DNA from: Pseudoips prasinana
Taxonomy: Eukaryota; Arthropoda; Insecta; Lepidoptera; Nolidae
Reading direction: 5' to 3'
Assembly (NCBI GenBank): GCA_951640165.1
Contig: OX621260.1
Coordinates: forward strand, 26,306,001 to 26,370,000
Length of the DNA stretch: 64,000 bases
Shown here: one piece after another, positions 32,083 to 45,400 of the stretch
How positions within the stretch are numbered: the first letter of the stretch is position 1
How the letters are laid out: every line of letters starts with the position of its first letter
The notes under the pieces: generated by a model
Told to the model about the DNA's origin: nothing
What the model saw: the letters and a program-made list of their open reading frames with translations, nothing else
Database searches by the model: none
Program-made: the position numbers and the translations under genes

Positions 32083-32317
32083 ATATTATGACTTTAGAAC
32101 CTATTAACAAATTTATAAATATAATCAAATAGAAAATTGGTTTGTATAAAAAGTATTACATGGCTTTGATTCATATAAGACGTATTCTACGGTCAACGGA
32201 ATTAATATTTAAAAGGTGCTTTTGTTCGCTCTTTACTTCTTCAGGATTCACATTGTATCAATGATAAATCTTGGGATGTCGAGGCGCAGAGGCATACTTT
32301 TGAACCTGCTGTTTCAA

Positions 32318-32346
32318 TCGCCTTATTTGTATAAATAAGGCGATCA
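32318..32346. repeat. Hairpin
   Basis: ATCGCCTTATTTGTATAAATAAGGCGAT is near-perfect (arms ATCGCCTTATTT). It lies ~240 bp after the secreted-protein stop. It could be part of a 3' untranslated region or a MITE remnant. Confidence 0.7.
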
Positions 32347-32704
32347 TGTAATAATGAAGGTATCTAATCATTATTGATCTTTATTGACGTTACAATGAAA
32401 ATTCTTTCGACCGGAACTGTACACATATTGGTGTAGCTGACTGTATTAAAATATAAACTATATTGTATATTCGGACATGTGTGTAAATATAAATCTATCT
32501 ATTTTCACTTGTTAGCGAGGTCATATGCAAATTTCCCAGGAAGGCAGATAGCCGCGGAACTACTGGGAAGCTCCCATTTCGACTTACTTGTCCAGGTTTC
32601 GTGAAAGTAAAACTGATATAATAACTTTCCTAAATCGCCCAGTGACTATTCACGTTTAGTTAATTTCAAGCCACCAGGCTAATTTAATTTGCAAATTGTA
32701 TTAG

Positions 32705-32992
32705 ATGCTAGCATTACCCCAAGGAAGTTCTATCATCAAATACAATCTAAGAGCATCTGATTACCTTCTACGAACCAATAACATATTATTGAATAAATAT
32801 CCTCAGATGCAGAGTGCACTGTGTCACGCTCATACACCAAATATGATGGTTCCCACCATTAAAATAAAGCTTCCAAAGCAATATTTCAATTACTACAACA
32901 TAGTTCCTCTAAGAATGATAAACCGGCGAGGATACTTCTATGGACTATGGCAGAAGCGCAAGTCATTACGTATGCAACGTACAAGTCATTGA
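32705..32992 (+). CDS. Hypothetical protein or exon, 95 residues
   Basis: ATG 32705, preceded directly by TTAG, so the true start may be an exon boundary. The product is basic, with QGSSIIKYNLRASDYLLR, KIKLPKQYFNYYNI and a C-terminus GYFYGLWQKRKSLRMQ. There is no signal peptide, domain or repeat similarity I recognise. It lies 620 bp downstream of the secreted-protein gene on the same strand and could be a further exon of a neighbouring transcript. The open frame is longer than expected for this AT-rich background, which is the only support. Confidence 0.35.
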   Translation: MLALPQGSSIIKYNLRASDYLLRTNNILLNKYPQMQSALCHAHTPNMMVPTIKIKLPKQYFNYYNIVPLRMINRRGYFYGLWQKRKSLRMQRTSH

Positions 32993-33147
32993 CACTAAAC
33001 GATTTACATTAAAAAAACTCGAATTAAAAATCAGTACAGCGGCGTCTACTTTATAAATGAGTATTTGAAGTTTAATTCAATTATAAATTTGACAGGACAT
33101 ACATACATCATGTCATAAAATTCCCATGAAACTGTACGTTCATTTTT

Positions 33148-33331
33148 GAAGTTATACTTCTTTTGGCGCGATGGAGAAAAATGATGAGAGTGAATTTTTA
33201 CGATGCGCGCGCACACCGACACCAAAAAATTTAACAGCATGACGTTAGTTGTAGGTGGTATGAAAATTGATAACTATGTTCAAGTTGTATATTAAGAAGT
33301 ATAACTTCTAACGCGTGTACATAAGTACACA
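33148..33331. mobile_element. MITE with GAAGTTATACTTC ends
   Basis: Left end GAAGTTATACTTCTTTTGGC and right end AAGAAGTATAACTTCTAACG are inverted. A copy lies at 51241-51505, with an extra internal segment. The core shares GCGCGCGCACACCGACACC. Confidence 0.8.
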
Positions 33332-33358
33332 CAAGTTTTTTTTTTAGATTACAGGAAG

Positions 33359-33615
33359 GTACACACGGCTACATATCAAGCTACACATTTCCAATATAAG
33401 CTGACTCTCATTGTATGGAAATCCTATACAACGCGAGATCAGCTTATACTGGATTTGTATTATTGTATTGTTACTAAATTTGCACGCCCTAAACGGCAGA
33501 ATGTGTTGGATTCTATATTGTATGTATTACTACCTACTATTGTATGTAACCACATTCTAGCAAATAAATGATTGATTGATTGGACCTGTATAGCTTGATA
33601 TGTAGCCGTGTGTAC
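33359..33615. mobile_element. Foldback MITE with GTACACACGGCTACATATCA ends
   Basis: Ends 33359-33385 and 33587-33615 are ~27-bp inverted repeats. A second nested pair (AATATAAGCTGA and TCAGCTTATAC) lies inside. No target duplication is obvious. Confidence 0.8.
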
Positions 33616-34033
33616 CTGCTGACATTTGATTTGAAATATTCTTCTTCCCATTTTGTTAATAAATGCCAACTTTATTGACATAAAATTAATTAATGGTGTA
33701 AATAGAAGTAAGAGTTTGTAAATACCTTTAAATATAAGTAATTGGTTGTAAGAATAAGCTTACGCCGAATGTGCAATTTAGTACTTACGTGTATGTTTTT
33801 AGTAAACATTGTGTTATATATACTATCGGTGTTTTATTGTAAACCATAACCCATTGTTACAAACATACACAAAATGTTGTTTTATTTCGATCGGTGACCT
33901 TGAGCGCTAGGCAATCCTTGCGCTATTACAATCACGATATTTCACAATTTCATTCCATTAATTGATTAATAATTCACAACATTTGCACAATATATAATGT
34001 TCTTACAGTGTAATGACCATGTTATGTTATACC

Positions 34034-34121
34034 CACTTATTACGTTCACTACATTAAACACTGGTTATTAAAAAATGTAGATACAAATGCACACAGATCA
34101 AAATGTCCGCCTCTAACACAA
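34034..34121 (+). repeat. Short repeat overlapping the predicted channel start codon
   Basis: Matches 40679-40768: shared TACCCACTTATTACG-like start and the end TCAAAATGTCCGCCTCTAAC followed by ACAA. It covers the ATG at 34103 and the first six or seven codons of the plus-strand channel model. Confidence 0.8.
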
Positions 34122-34212
34122 CGTGCAGAGCGTTAATAAAAGATTATTGCGCGAATTGTACTTTTGCTGGCATACACTACATCGCCGACGATACTAAACA
34201 TTGGCTGGAAAG
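34103..34212 (+). CDS. Channel exon 1: cytoplasmic N-terminus
   Basis: Encodes a short start and then DYCANCTFAGIHYIADD and HWLE, ending AAAG/GTAAGA. It corresponds to residues 1-36 plus two bases of Arg37. The DYC...(H/G) motif is the conserved pre-TM1 gating region. Compared with the minus-strand paralogue, which has ~40 residues before EYC, only ~14 precede DYC here, and the ATG lies in a repeat (34034-34121). An alternative is that ACGTGCAG at 34121-34128 is an acceptor and the true start lies in an upstream exon. Confidence 0.8.
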
Positions 34213-37200
34213 GTAAGAACATCGATTGTTTCGTAATTCACAATTAGTTTAGACTTGCATTCTATTTTTTCAATTCAATTCAAATTATTTATTTCGGAAA
34301 AATATCCATATAATGTTAGTATAACTTAGCCTAATGTTAGTATCAATTACATTAATTATATTAAGGGTGTCTGGACTCTTACCCATCTGTATAAAAGGGG
34401 AGAGTCCCACCGATCAGAAAACACATTCAGGATGCCATTGGAGGAGAAGCGCATGCGCTCCATCATGGAAGCGCAGCGCCTATTAACGAGTCGTATATTA
34501 TATTTCCGATTCCCGATATAACTTTATTGGAACGAAGTTCCTTATCCCGCGTTGTGAAAGGGGGCTAGACGGAAAAAATTCTCACGAAAAGTTGTCACGA
34601 CACTTTTTGCAGCTGTGCGGCGTGCGCATGTTTCTCTGTCTGTCTCTCTCTCTCTCTCTCTTATAGAAAGCAAGCCAGATATTTTCATTTCTATTTCGCA
34701 TTGAACAGTGTGGTGTCGCGACGATTATTTTTGTTGAGTGTATACAGGTTTAGTACATAATAAATAATAAGAAATAACATCGTTCCATCCGGGGGTCCCT
34801 TGACACCTCTCAAGTTTTTTATTTATATTAATAAGGATAGCTAGATGCTCTCACCGGTCCGTAAGTGATCGGCGAGGTTAAGCAACTAGGCTCGCGGTCT
34901 GTAATTAGATGGGTGACCGCCAAAGAAGTTTAATTTCTGAGCGTCTCCGTGCTTCGGAGGGTATGCTAAGCTGTTGGTCCCGGTTGTAGTCATTAGACAA
35001 CAGTCGTTTAGCCATATCAGAGGCCTACTAGACGGCTTGAACAACTCTGACACTAGTTACCCTAGTGTCAGAGTTGGGGTAACAACAATACGATAAGTAA
35101 GTAATAAATAAATGCATTTATAACCATATTAATGCGTTTCTTTCCTACGTAGTGCTTAAGAAAAGGTTCTTTAGATATGTCCAGTAAACTTTGTATCATC
35201 CAGATTTAAAAAACTCATTTATTGTTTAAAGAACCTAAGCCACGCAGCTAACATCAAAACATTAAAAATGGTTTACTTCTCTCTTTGTGCAATGCTCACC
35301 TACTGCAATACAGCATGGGGCGGCGCACCCAAAAGTCATCTATTAAAATTAGAGAGAGAGAGAGCTATACTCAAAGTAATGACCAAAAAGCCTTTTCGCT
35401 ACCCTACTATGCAAATATACAAAGACACCTCTGTTCTCACTGTAAGACAATTATTTATCCAACACCTAATCCTTAAAAACCATTCTATAATAAAATATGA
35501 TCCTACTATATACACGCGGAAAAGAAGATTTGATAGGGTTTGCTCCATCCAAAAATGCAGATCAACACTGGCTAAAAGACACGCACATTTTCTTAAAAAT
35601 TCACTATATACCTAACAAAGCCAACAAACACCTCAACATATATCCGTTAACCTAATGGAATGTAAAAAAGAAAGTTTTCAACTGGTTACACACATTAAAC
35701 TACGATGCCACAGACATTCTTATCAATAGTTAAAAAGCTTATGTTTGTATTTCCTTCTCGTCTCGATGTTTTATTAGTTATCTCAATCTCGCTTTCTCAA
35801 TTTCCTTATGCGGACGAACATAGTGCTCGAACATCCACACACGTTATTTCTGACGCTTGCATCTCCACCACTCACTACACTTTCACACACATACATTGCA
35901 CACACCCTATATAGATTTAATTATTTTTTGTAAACTTCTCCAGACGTAGTCAGAACGAAGAACCACTGATGACTCAAAATACAGGTTTTACCTAGTTTGA
36001 GAGTCAGAGGCCACTCAAGTCTGCTACTCGTACAATCATAGCCAAGTTTTATAATCATTTTAACGTTGAGGTGAAGAATGACACGCATCAGCTTAGCTGC
36101 CTATTGTATTATATTACCACTATGATTGTTATTTAGTTAAATTTTTCTGTAATTTGTAACTGTTTTGATTGAAGAATAAAGTTATTAAGGGTTTTGTCGC
36201 GAAATGCTAAGCGAGAGTACCTAAGCGACGCGTTACAAGTGTTACAAGCTATCGACCTATTACGCGTCCTGTGTGCATGTATAATGCCCGTATTGTAAGC
36301 AGTTCTACTAGCTTCATAGTTCTGTGGGTACCCTGATTTTTAATACAAGCTATATTAGAGGGAGAACCACAACATGCAACAAAACACCAACAAAAACATT
36401 TAAATTAGTTTAGAGATGTAGACAGGATCGCCAGCATTGTCTTCAAAACGGCTCTATTTAGACATATCTTATGTTTGATAATACTCGTTGTGACGAGTAA
36501 AAAAATAGTCTGATGCCTTAGTTACTTTTACTGTCTCATGTACGTGGCTCAACGATTGTTGTCTAATGAGTGCTACAGTGAGCGATAGCTTAAAATATCC
36601 TCTGAAGTACGAAAACGTAAAGAAATTAAACCACTTTGACGGTCACCCATCTATCGACAGAACGTGCACCTTTTGCTTAACTTATGAATGTCTCTTAGTT
36701 GCCTAGATAAATATTAGTGAATGGCTGTGCTGTACAAAATAATTTTGCATAAACAATAATATTCACAATTACGAAATAGGAATTAAATATATGTAAGTAC
36801 TATTTAATTGTACTAATGGCTAGTCTCAAAGGTAGGTATCATTTAACGTTTAGTCCACTGTCGACCCCTCGACCCCCAATAAATAATGTGTCCACTGGAC
36901 CCCTAACTATAGTTTAATCTCGACCCTTGGAGGTCGAGAGTGGATTTTATTTTCCAGTCAAGTTTTGGTTTCCTCTCGACCTCCATTAGTACACTTACGA
37001 TGATAAATCATTCATCAGTCTACCCTATAGTTGCATACTATTTAATTAAACTACCCTCAATATTGCCGGTCTTGCATCCGCATCCAGCGACTCTCATAAG
37101 ATCCACCTTATAGGGGGCCTGCCCACGCTACGTCTTCCGGTTCCTGGTTGCCACTCGAGAACCTTTCTGCCCCAGATGCCGTCAGCTTTATAATTTGTAA

Positions 37201-37772
37201 TTTGGGTTTTAGTAGCTATCAAGTGATTGATGCATGAACGTAAACTATGACTGTTGTAGAGTGTTATGGCTGGTGTTGGTATTCCTCTCTTGGTACGGCT
37301 CGGCGCTGCTCATAATCGCGGCGTGGGACGCGTTCGTCGAGAGCCCCATCAGCTTCGTCGTGGAGACCACGTACACGCACTGGGACACCAAGATGCCTAC
37401 CGTTGCCATTTGTGAATTAACTAATGATGAGAAAATATTCGATGTATCTGATACGTAAGTATTGGAATTACATAGTTAAGATGCCTGTTTTATTGACCTT
37501 GTCGTGGGACAAAACACATGTTACTAACTGACGATCACCGTAGCCTAGTTGGTAGTGCTCCTGCCTACGAAGCTGGTGGTCCTAGGTTCGAATCCCGGTA
37601 AGTGCAAATATTTGTGTGATGAGCACGAATATTTGTTTCTGAGTCATGGATGTTTTCTATGTATATAAGTATTTATCTATATAAGTATGTATATCGTCGC
37701 CTGGTACCCAAAGAAAAAGCTTTGCTTAGTTTGGGGCTAGGATGATCTGTGTGACATTGTCCCTAGATATTG

Positions 37773-37837
<65 letters not shown>

Positions 37838-39415
37838 CAACAAAGTCTAGGGATACGTTATTTTGAAATCAAACATGGCTTTATTGTTTAAAACCTATTT
37901 AGTTTCCTTAAAAAGTTTATTTACAGATTTAAACCTTGTCTATTCTTTATTCAAAATTTAAAAATTAAAATGAGAAACAAATGAAAACACGCAAAGCACA
38001 GCGCAATCTTGAGTTGTATCTAATTTCAAGAAGTTGCATTAAAATTTTTTTTGCGTGTTAATTGAAGAAAACCTGATAAATTGTTTTATTTTCTTTTCTC
38101 AATTGGTTGTGTAAGCTTTTTAGCGTCATGCCACGCCATCATTTGAGTCGAGATGAAATGTTACGGGCAGTTGGCATGTTACAAAACGGTGCTATTCAAC
38201 GCGTCGTTGCTGAGTCTCTGGGCACAAGCCAAAATGTGGTATCCAGGCTGTGGTCACGTTATCGCGCTACTGGAGATGTGGCAGAACGGCACACAGGTAG
38301 ATATCGTGTTACCACTCAGAGACAGGATCGATTTCTCCAAATGACCGCCAGAAGACTACCCAATATCACAGCGATGCAACTAGTGCAAAGGCTCCAGGAG
38401 GGTCAGCAGCTGCTGGTGAGCGACCAAACCGTGCGAAGGAGGCTGCATGAAGTTGGTCTTCATGCTCGCAGACCGCTACGAGTCCCAGCGCTGCGACGTG
38501 GCAATCGCGGTAGGCGACTTTTATGGGCTCAAGAACATTTGACATGGAGTGATCAACAATGGTCATTGGTGCTGTTCACTGATGAGTCCCGCTATGGATT
38601 TCATCCAGATTCGAGACGAACACGCGTTTGGAGAACTCCAGGCAGGGTCAGCCGTCTCCGACATCCACAGGAGGTCCACTCTTACCAAGGCGGGACAATT
38701 ATGGTGTGGGCAGGAATACGAATCGGCGGACGAACCCAACTCATTTGGATTCAGGGCAGCATGACTGCCCATAGATACCGTGAGGAGGTAGTAGAACGTG
38801 TCATTGTCCCGCTCAGGGCCCTAACGGGGCAAGAATTTCAGCTCATGCATGACAATGCACCTTCCCATATAGCGCGGCTGGTGAGGGCCGCCCTTCGAGA
38901 ACACGATGTTCAGGTATTAGATTGGCCTCCACAGTCGCCAGACTTAAACCCAATTGAACACGCCTGGGACATGTTACAGCGAAGAGCATTGAGGGATTTT
39001 CCGCCCAACTTGACAACAGAAGAACAACTTTTCGAACATTTAAAAAGAACTTGGGACTGCATACCCCAGCAAGACATTGACACCTTAATTTTAAGTATGG
39101 AAAATCGTTGCCGCTGTGTGATTAATGTTAGAGGAGGAAATACCGATTACTGATTATCAGATTTGGTAAGATTTTTATTCATTTAATTCGATTGAATAAT
39201 TTTATAAGAATAAAATGTTTTTGTTCACTCAGTAATTTTCTATGGCTTAATTAATTTAAGACTTTTATTAATTAGAAAAACAAAATCGCATCGTGTTGTT
39301 AATGTTTAAATATCGGCCATGAAATTATCTTTAATTCTTCCATTTACAGTCATAACAAAATGTTTATAGTTTTCTAGATAATCAATGAAATGTTCAATAT
39401 CCCTAGATTGTGTTG

Positions 39416-39456
<41 letters not shown>

Positions 39457-42400
39457 TATATATTATATATATTTTTTATTAAGACAACGCCCGCACTAGG
39501 GAATCTAATCCCTGTGTCGCGGGTTGCTTTACAAACATGTAATAGACGGACAAAAATTACATCCACATTCAGAACAACTATTTCTAGGTCACACAAATTA
39601 TTGTCCGGCGCGGGAATCGAACCCGGGTCACGAAGCAGCAAGGCGACTGTCTTAGCGACTGCGCCACACGTAACGTATAACGTGTGTAAGCTAAGGGAGT
39701 GTTATTAAGTTTGCTACACTATTATGTATTGAGTTGCTACCTGTAATATAAGGAACTTGAAAGTGAAAGCAAATTATATTTGAAACTAGCTGTGCCCCGC
39801 GGATTTACCCGCGTTAAACTTTATAAATTATCACAGCTCCTCCCCCATAGGTGATAGCGTGATAATATGTAGCCTATATATTGACCCGACCACTTAGTAA
39901 TATTCATGCAAAATTAAGTTAATTCACGCAGTGCTTTTTGAGTTTAGCCCGGACATACATACAGACAAACAGATGAACAGACAAAAATTCTAAAAACTAG
40001 TTTTTTGGCTTCGATATCGATTAAAGAACACGCCCCAAGTATCCTTTAAAAAAATATTCAATGTACAGTTTTGACTTTCCTACGATTTTATTATATGTAT
40101 AGATACTTAATATAATTATTAATGTATGATCTTAACACCAGTTGCCCAGTGACTATAGCAGGAACCGAAAATTTTACATCTGACCCAGGTCAAACTGTTT
40201 AGGTGGTCACCCATCTACAGGTTAGTCGTACTTCAGTGCTAAAACACACTGATCGTGTACAGACCGATGAAGCTGGCTGTTCGAGTGCTTTGATTTCATG
40301 TGTAAGTATATTAATTAGTAAATATTAAGTAATTCTAATTATTTTCTTTCCACAGAATCTGGCCTCGCGATCACTTATTAGATTTGGAAGACGCGTTAAG
40401 AGAAATAGCCTATTTTCGTGGATTATGCTACGTGTTAGTCGGGACTTGCCACATCCCTGCCGATCCTAATCCCCTCTGTCCCAAATCAAATTATAGCTAC
40501 TACGCCAAACTAGTCCGTAGCGAATGTGACAGGTTCATAAAGAATTGTTCCTACAATGGCAACGACTTTCCGTGCTGTGAATATTTCCAGCCCATAGAGA
40601 CCGACATGGGAGTCTGCTTCATATTAAATTCAATACAAACAAAGTAAGGACTATTCAATTTTATTTTGTAAGGCTTTTACACCCACTTATTACGTATCCT
40701 CATTACACATTAAAAAGTGGTTATTAAATGTACAAATGCACACAGTTCAAAATGTCCGCCTCTAACACAATGAGATGCCCTTTTTATCTACTATTTGTAA
40801 AAGAAGCATATCGTCGAGTCGTACAATTTTTTGTGCCATACTTTTGTAGTCCATAGTCTTATATATTTTATATGAAACTATGTATTATTTTATCTATTAT
40901 TGTTCGGGAAGCTGTGTACGTAACATCTTCTCGTCCCAAATACCACAGTGTCTTAAGTCGAAAGTCTTCGACCAATGTGTGTTGCCAGTCCTACGGAACA
41001 GAGACGTGGTCGCTCACTATGAGCCCTATCAGACGGATCAAGGTCACCCAAAGAGCAATGGAAAGGGCTATACTTGGAAATTCCTTGCGAGATCGAATCA
41101 GAAATGCTGAGATCTGCAGGCGAACCAAAGCAACCGACATAGCCGTAATAATTGCCAAGTGTGCAGTGGGCAGGGCACATAGCTCGTAGAGCCGACGGCC
41201 GCTGAAAGGTTCTCAAGTGGCGACCACGAACCGTAAGACGCAGCGTGGGCAGGCCCCGTACAAGATAGAATGACGATCTTGTGAGGGTCGCTGGAAGTCG
41301 CTGAATGCGGATAGCGCAAGACCGGCAATTGTGGAGATCTTTGGGGGAGGCCTTTGTCCAGCAGTGGGCGTCTTTCGGATTATATGATAGTGATGATGAT
41401 GATTATTGTTATAGTAAGTGAATGTAGGTATTTTCTGTTGTTTAGAAAGGTAAAATCCATAAGAATATGAAATCAACTCTATTTCAGATCGCCACGCCCT
41501 TACCCGATGGTAAATAATATGAAAAACCACCAAGGAACCATTAAATTTGAAGTATCGTTGACTTCGATGGTAAGGCAGTCTATGTTCCGCATATCACCAA
41601 CGATACGATAGTGAGAGAGTACCTACTGACAACAACTGAATGAACTTCACCGGGATTAAACTGATATTGGCGCCTATTTATTTAATTCTGATACGACCGG
41701 TAAAGGCCAGGAAGGCCATTACACGTGCTTCCGATGCGCGACGCGACGGTGTTACACCGCCATATTGCAGATTTTGGGCGTTGTTACTGTGAGTCTTTCT
41801 TGCCTGAAAATTTCCAATAAAACTTTTTTGCTCTCTTCGAGATGTGCTCGGCGTGACGAGCCGGGCAAACAAGTGAAGAACGATTGGTGCTTCACACAAA
41901 TTATGCGATTGACGCGCGCTCCGTCCCCGAACACTACGGTTTCACTATCTGTAGTTTATTATGTTGCTGCTAAACTAATGAGACAGATGATAGTTACAAA
42001 ACATTATTGCTAAATAATAGTTTAGATATATCTCAATTCTATATTAGACCTTAACAATTATATATTATGTCCTATGTATTAAGTTTTAATTAAACTTTTT
42101 TTTTTGATGTTTATACAACATGTAACGTAATTAACGCTCACCCTCAAACACCCCAATAAGAATATTATGTTGTAATCATAATACATACACTGAATTTATA
42201 ATTTAACATGTATAGGTATGCATCGTTATTTACTAAAATAGTTTCTTGGAATAAAGTTTATTTTTCTTTATTTTGTATTGAATAATGGAATATTTATGAA
42301 TACAAACAAAACTGCGATTTTAAAAGTCTTGTTACTTTGATTTACGGTCCATTTCAATTTGTTTTGACTGTAGAGGGTGAATATGACAATAATTTCCGTA

Positions 42401-45400
42401 GTTTTAATTATTTTAGAATAAAAATTTACCTATATTAAAAATGATACAAATCGATTCAGTAAACGATTCTGAACAAACTATTTTCAGGATGTGCGTTAAT
42501 TAAGTTACATGTTGTATATGCCTGGTTGGTGACAGTTGCTGTATGATGTGGGGGGCGTAAAAATCATCCGAGGGAATACCTACCAAAGAACGGGCAGCAG
42601 CGTTTTTCTGTGAGCTATGACCATCAAACTGCGATCGCTAACCCGTCTGCCCAGCGTGGCGATTATACCATAATCCCCCATTCTCTGGGGAGGCTTTTGT
42701 TCAGCAGTGGACGTACTTTGGCTGACATGATGATTAAGTTCTAATCGAACTTTTTTGGTTGTCGTTTACACACAGGCATATAGCCTAGTTATTATTCCAT
42801 TTACATTACTATTAATCCTACTTATGAACTCCAGTTAGGTAACGTACGGTAATATTTTTACGTACATATTTGTCTGGGACGTGCGTTAACCCTTTGTTAA
42901 TACTGATGTTGTATTAACAAAGGGTTAACGCACGTCCCAGCCGAATATGTACGTAAAAATATTGCCTTGGGACCGCCCCAATATTAACAGGGTGGGACTG
43001 ATCCATAATACGTCTTCTGTAAAGCTACTTATCTTTCTGACAGTACAACTGTCAATGTCTTATGTTTTTCGACCCGTATGACTTGCACACCTCTATTTAG
43101 CAGCATTATAAATAGTAGTTTTTTTTCTGATGATAATTTGATGATGCATTACCTAAGAAGAACACACACATATAATAAATGTTGATGCCAGTGTTTACAC
43201 TTCGGTTGCCAGAGCGATATGCAGCGTGATTAGTAAAATGACATGTCACATCGTGTTTAAACGGCTCTTAATTAAGGACGTTTGAACTTTGAAGTTAAAT
43301 TTAAGTACTGTTACTGTTACTGTTTTATTATATTTTAAAGGATATCATATATTCTATTCTAGGTATGGAATATTATTTCAGTCAAATGCTATCGCCCCTC
43401 CGCTGTAGACGGTGTGTCCTGGTGGACTCATTTTGGTTGATATCTTCGTATAAATGGGTTTCAATTTTACGAAGAACGTTTCACGAAAGAGTTATGTTTG
43501 CCTTTGGGGCATAGACTATGGTTTAAATTTTAGTTTTATTGCATAATTAGCAATGCAAATCGTAAATCTAATCTCGGAAATCATAAATTCAATCATCCGT
43601 GTGGTTTCGAACCAGAACCCTCTCATCAATCCGAAGTAGGCATTCTGTCGTTGAGCTAACGATCGATACACACTGGCAGATCAAATTTAGAATTTCCTTG
43701 CTATCACCCTTCTGGAGAACGCAGTTGTAATAATAATAATTTATGTATTGATAGGCAACAAGGCCCACTTGTTAGTAACACATTTTAACTAAAAGCTAAT
43801 GTTAGCAGATGGTATGCATCGGCATCGGCAAAGATCGTATCATATTGATAACACACTCCAAATTATAAAATTTAAGTCTAATCTCAAAACTGTGACTGTG
43901 AATAAATCACAAATAAAAAATATGTAAAATGTTGTCTGCATAGACTAGATATTTCGCAGAGATGAGAGTGACAATGCAAGGATTGTACTCCTTAATAACT
44001 AATCCACGACCACGGCGTATACCAGCGAGTGTGGGTTAAGGAGGTTAATACTTAAAGTCATAATACAATTTACAATAATGGGTCCCTGGGGTCCAGAAGC
44101 ACGTGTTTTCGTTAGGGAGCTGTCCAGGCGTCTAATCAAGTCGTCAGGTGACCAGAGAGCTGGCTCGTACTTAAAACAACGTATTAGCCTCGCTATTCAA
44201 CGGGGTAATGTAGCCAGCTTTCTGGGCTCCTTGCCCGCAGGCGACGATTTAAATTCAGTTTTTTATTTGTAGGTATTAAATATTATAGTATGTAAGTTTT
44301 GGTTATATGTTAATATGCAAATTAATCTCTTTAAGTTTTTATGAATAATAATTAGAAATAAATATCGGTTGTAAAAAAACCTAAAATAAAATATTTATTT
44401 GCATTTTCGGCTAAACGTAGTGTAAATAAGCTGCTGCCCATAAATTCTCAATGTGTGTCACGTACAGATGTACACCCTGGGGGAGGACGAAGTGCCCACC
44501 ATAACGACGCTGTTCTCTTCCACGCTGAAGCTCCAGCTGGGGAACAGTTACAGGTGGGTTTTTCTCTTTGTCGGAAACTTGTATAGACGCCAGCACATCA
44601 AGCTTCCCCAATCTGTCAAATTTCCCCAATTTAAAGTGGTCCTTATGCTTAGGTGATGAAGCTTAAAATCTGTAAAAGAAATTTGACAGATTGGGGTAGC
44701 TGGAAGTGCTGACGTCTATACTTTTCTTATTCAATTTGTGTAGAGTTGGCTCGTTGTGAATGCGATCTGTTATCAACTTAAATCATTTTAAGCGCGCGTT
44801 TATACATTTTTTTTAATATTACGGCATTCGGTAGCGCATAATTTACAGATAAACGAGCCGTTTAAAGGTGTTCGTGACCTTTGTAAACATTTGTGATATT
44901 GCAAAAAAGTGTGAACTTGAGATACGTTAATCTAATTACATTAATATTTTTAATGATTTCTAATAAACAAATAGCTTTGCTTGAATATTGCTATGTCAAA
45001 ATTAAAAAGATAATGTTACAGAGGAACAGAGCTACTTTCTAATTAATCTCTGTCTCTCCCTCGCATATTAAGATGTTAAAGAGGAATAAAATTATTGTAC
45101 GCACTATCGAAAATGTGCTTGCCTTATCTGATGAGATTAATATTGTCCAATATTTATAACATTATTCGAAAGATTCTACATATTTTATTAACTTACAAAA
45201 AAATGTGGCAAAACATTTTTCCTATTTCAAAAATCTATACTATCTATGTTGGTGTACAGTATGATAGGCCAAAACGAGACCAATTCACATTTTTATTTTA
45301 TTTTTATGTATTTTTTTTTATCGATACAGTCCTTTGCTATGATTCCTGGCAATTCGTTAAACCACTGCCGCGTGGTTGGTAAATGCTTGTTTTGCACGCC

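Noticed and set aside
34850..34925. 5S rRNA gene
   Set aside because: Only the internal promoter part resembles 5S rRNA. The ends do not pair and the sequence continues into a dispersed SINE body.
38107..38127. Seven extra N-terminal codons on the Tc1 transposase
   Set aside because: They start at a non-ATG codon; MPRHHLSRDE at 38128 fits the usual Tc1 N-terminus.
43363..43420. Channel exon after TATTCTATTCTAG reading KYGILFQSNAIAPP
   Set aside because: It has the right entry phase but no donor giving phase 0, and the peptide lacks the expected strand. The exon at 41488-41569 satisfies both.
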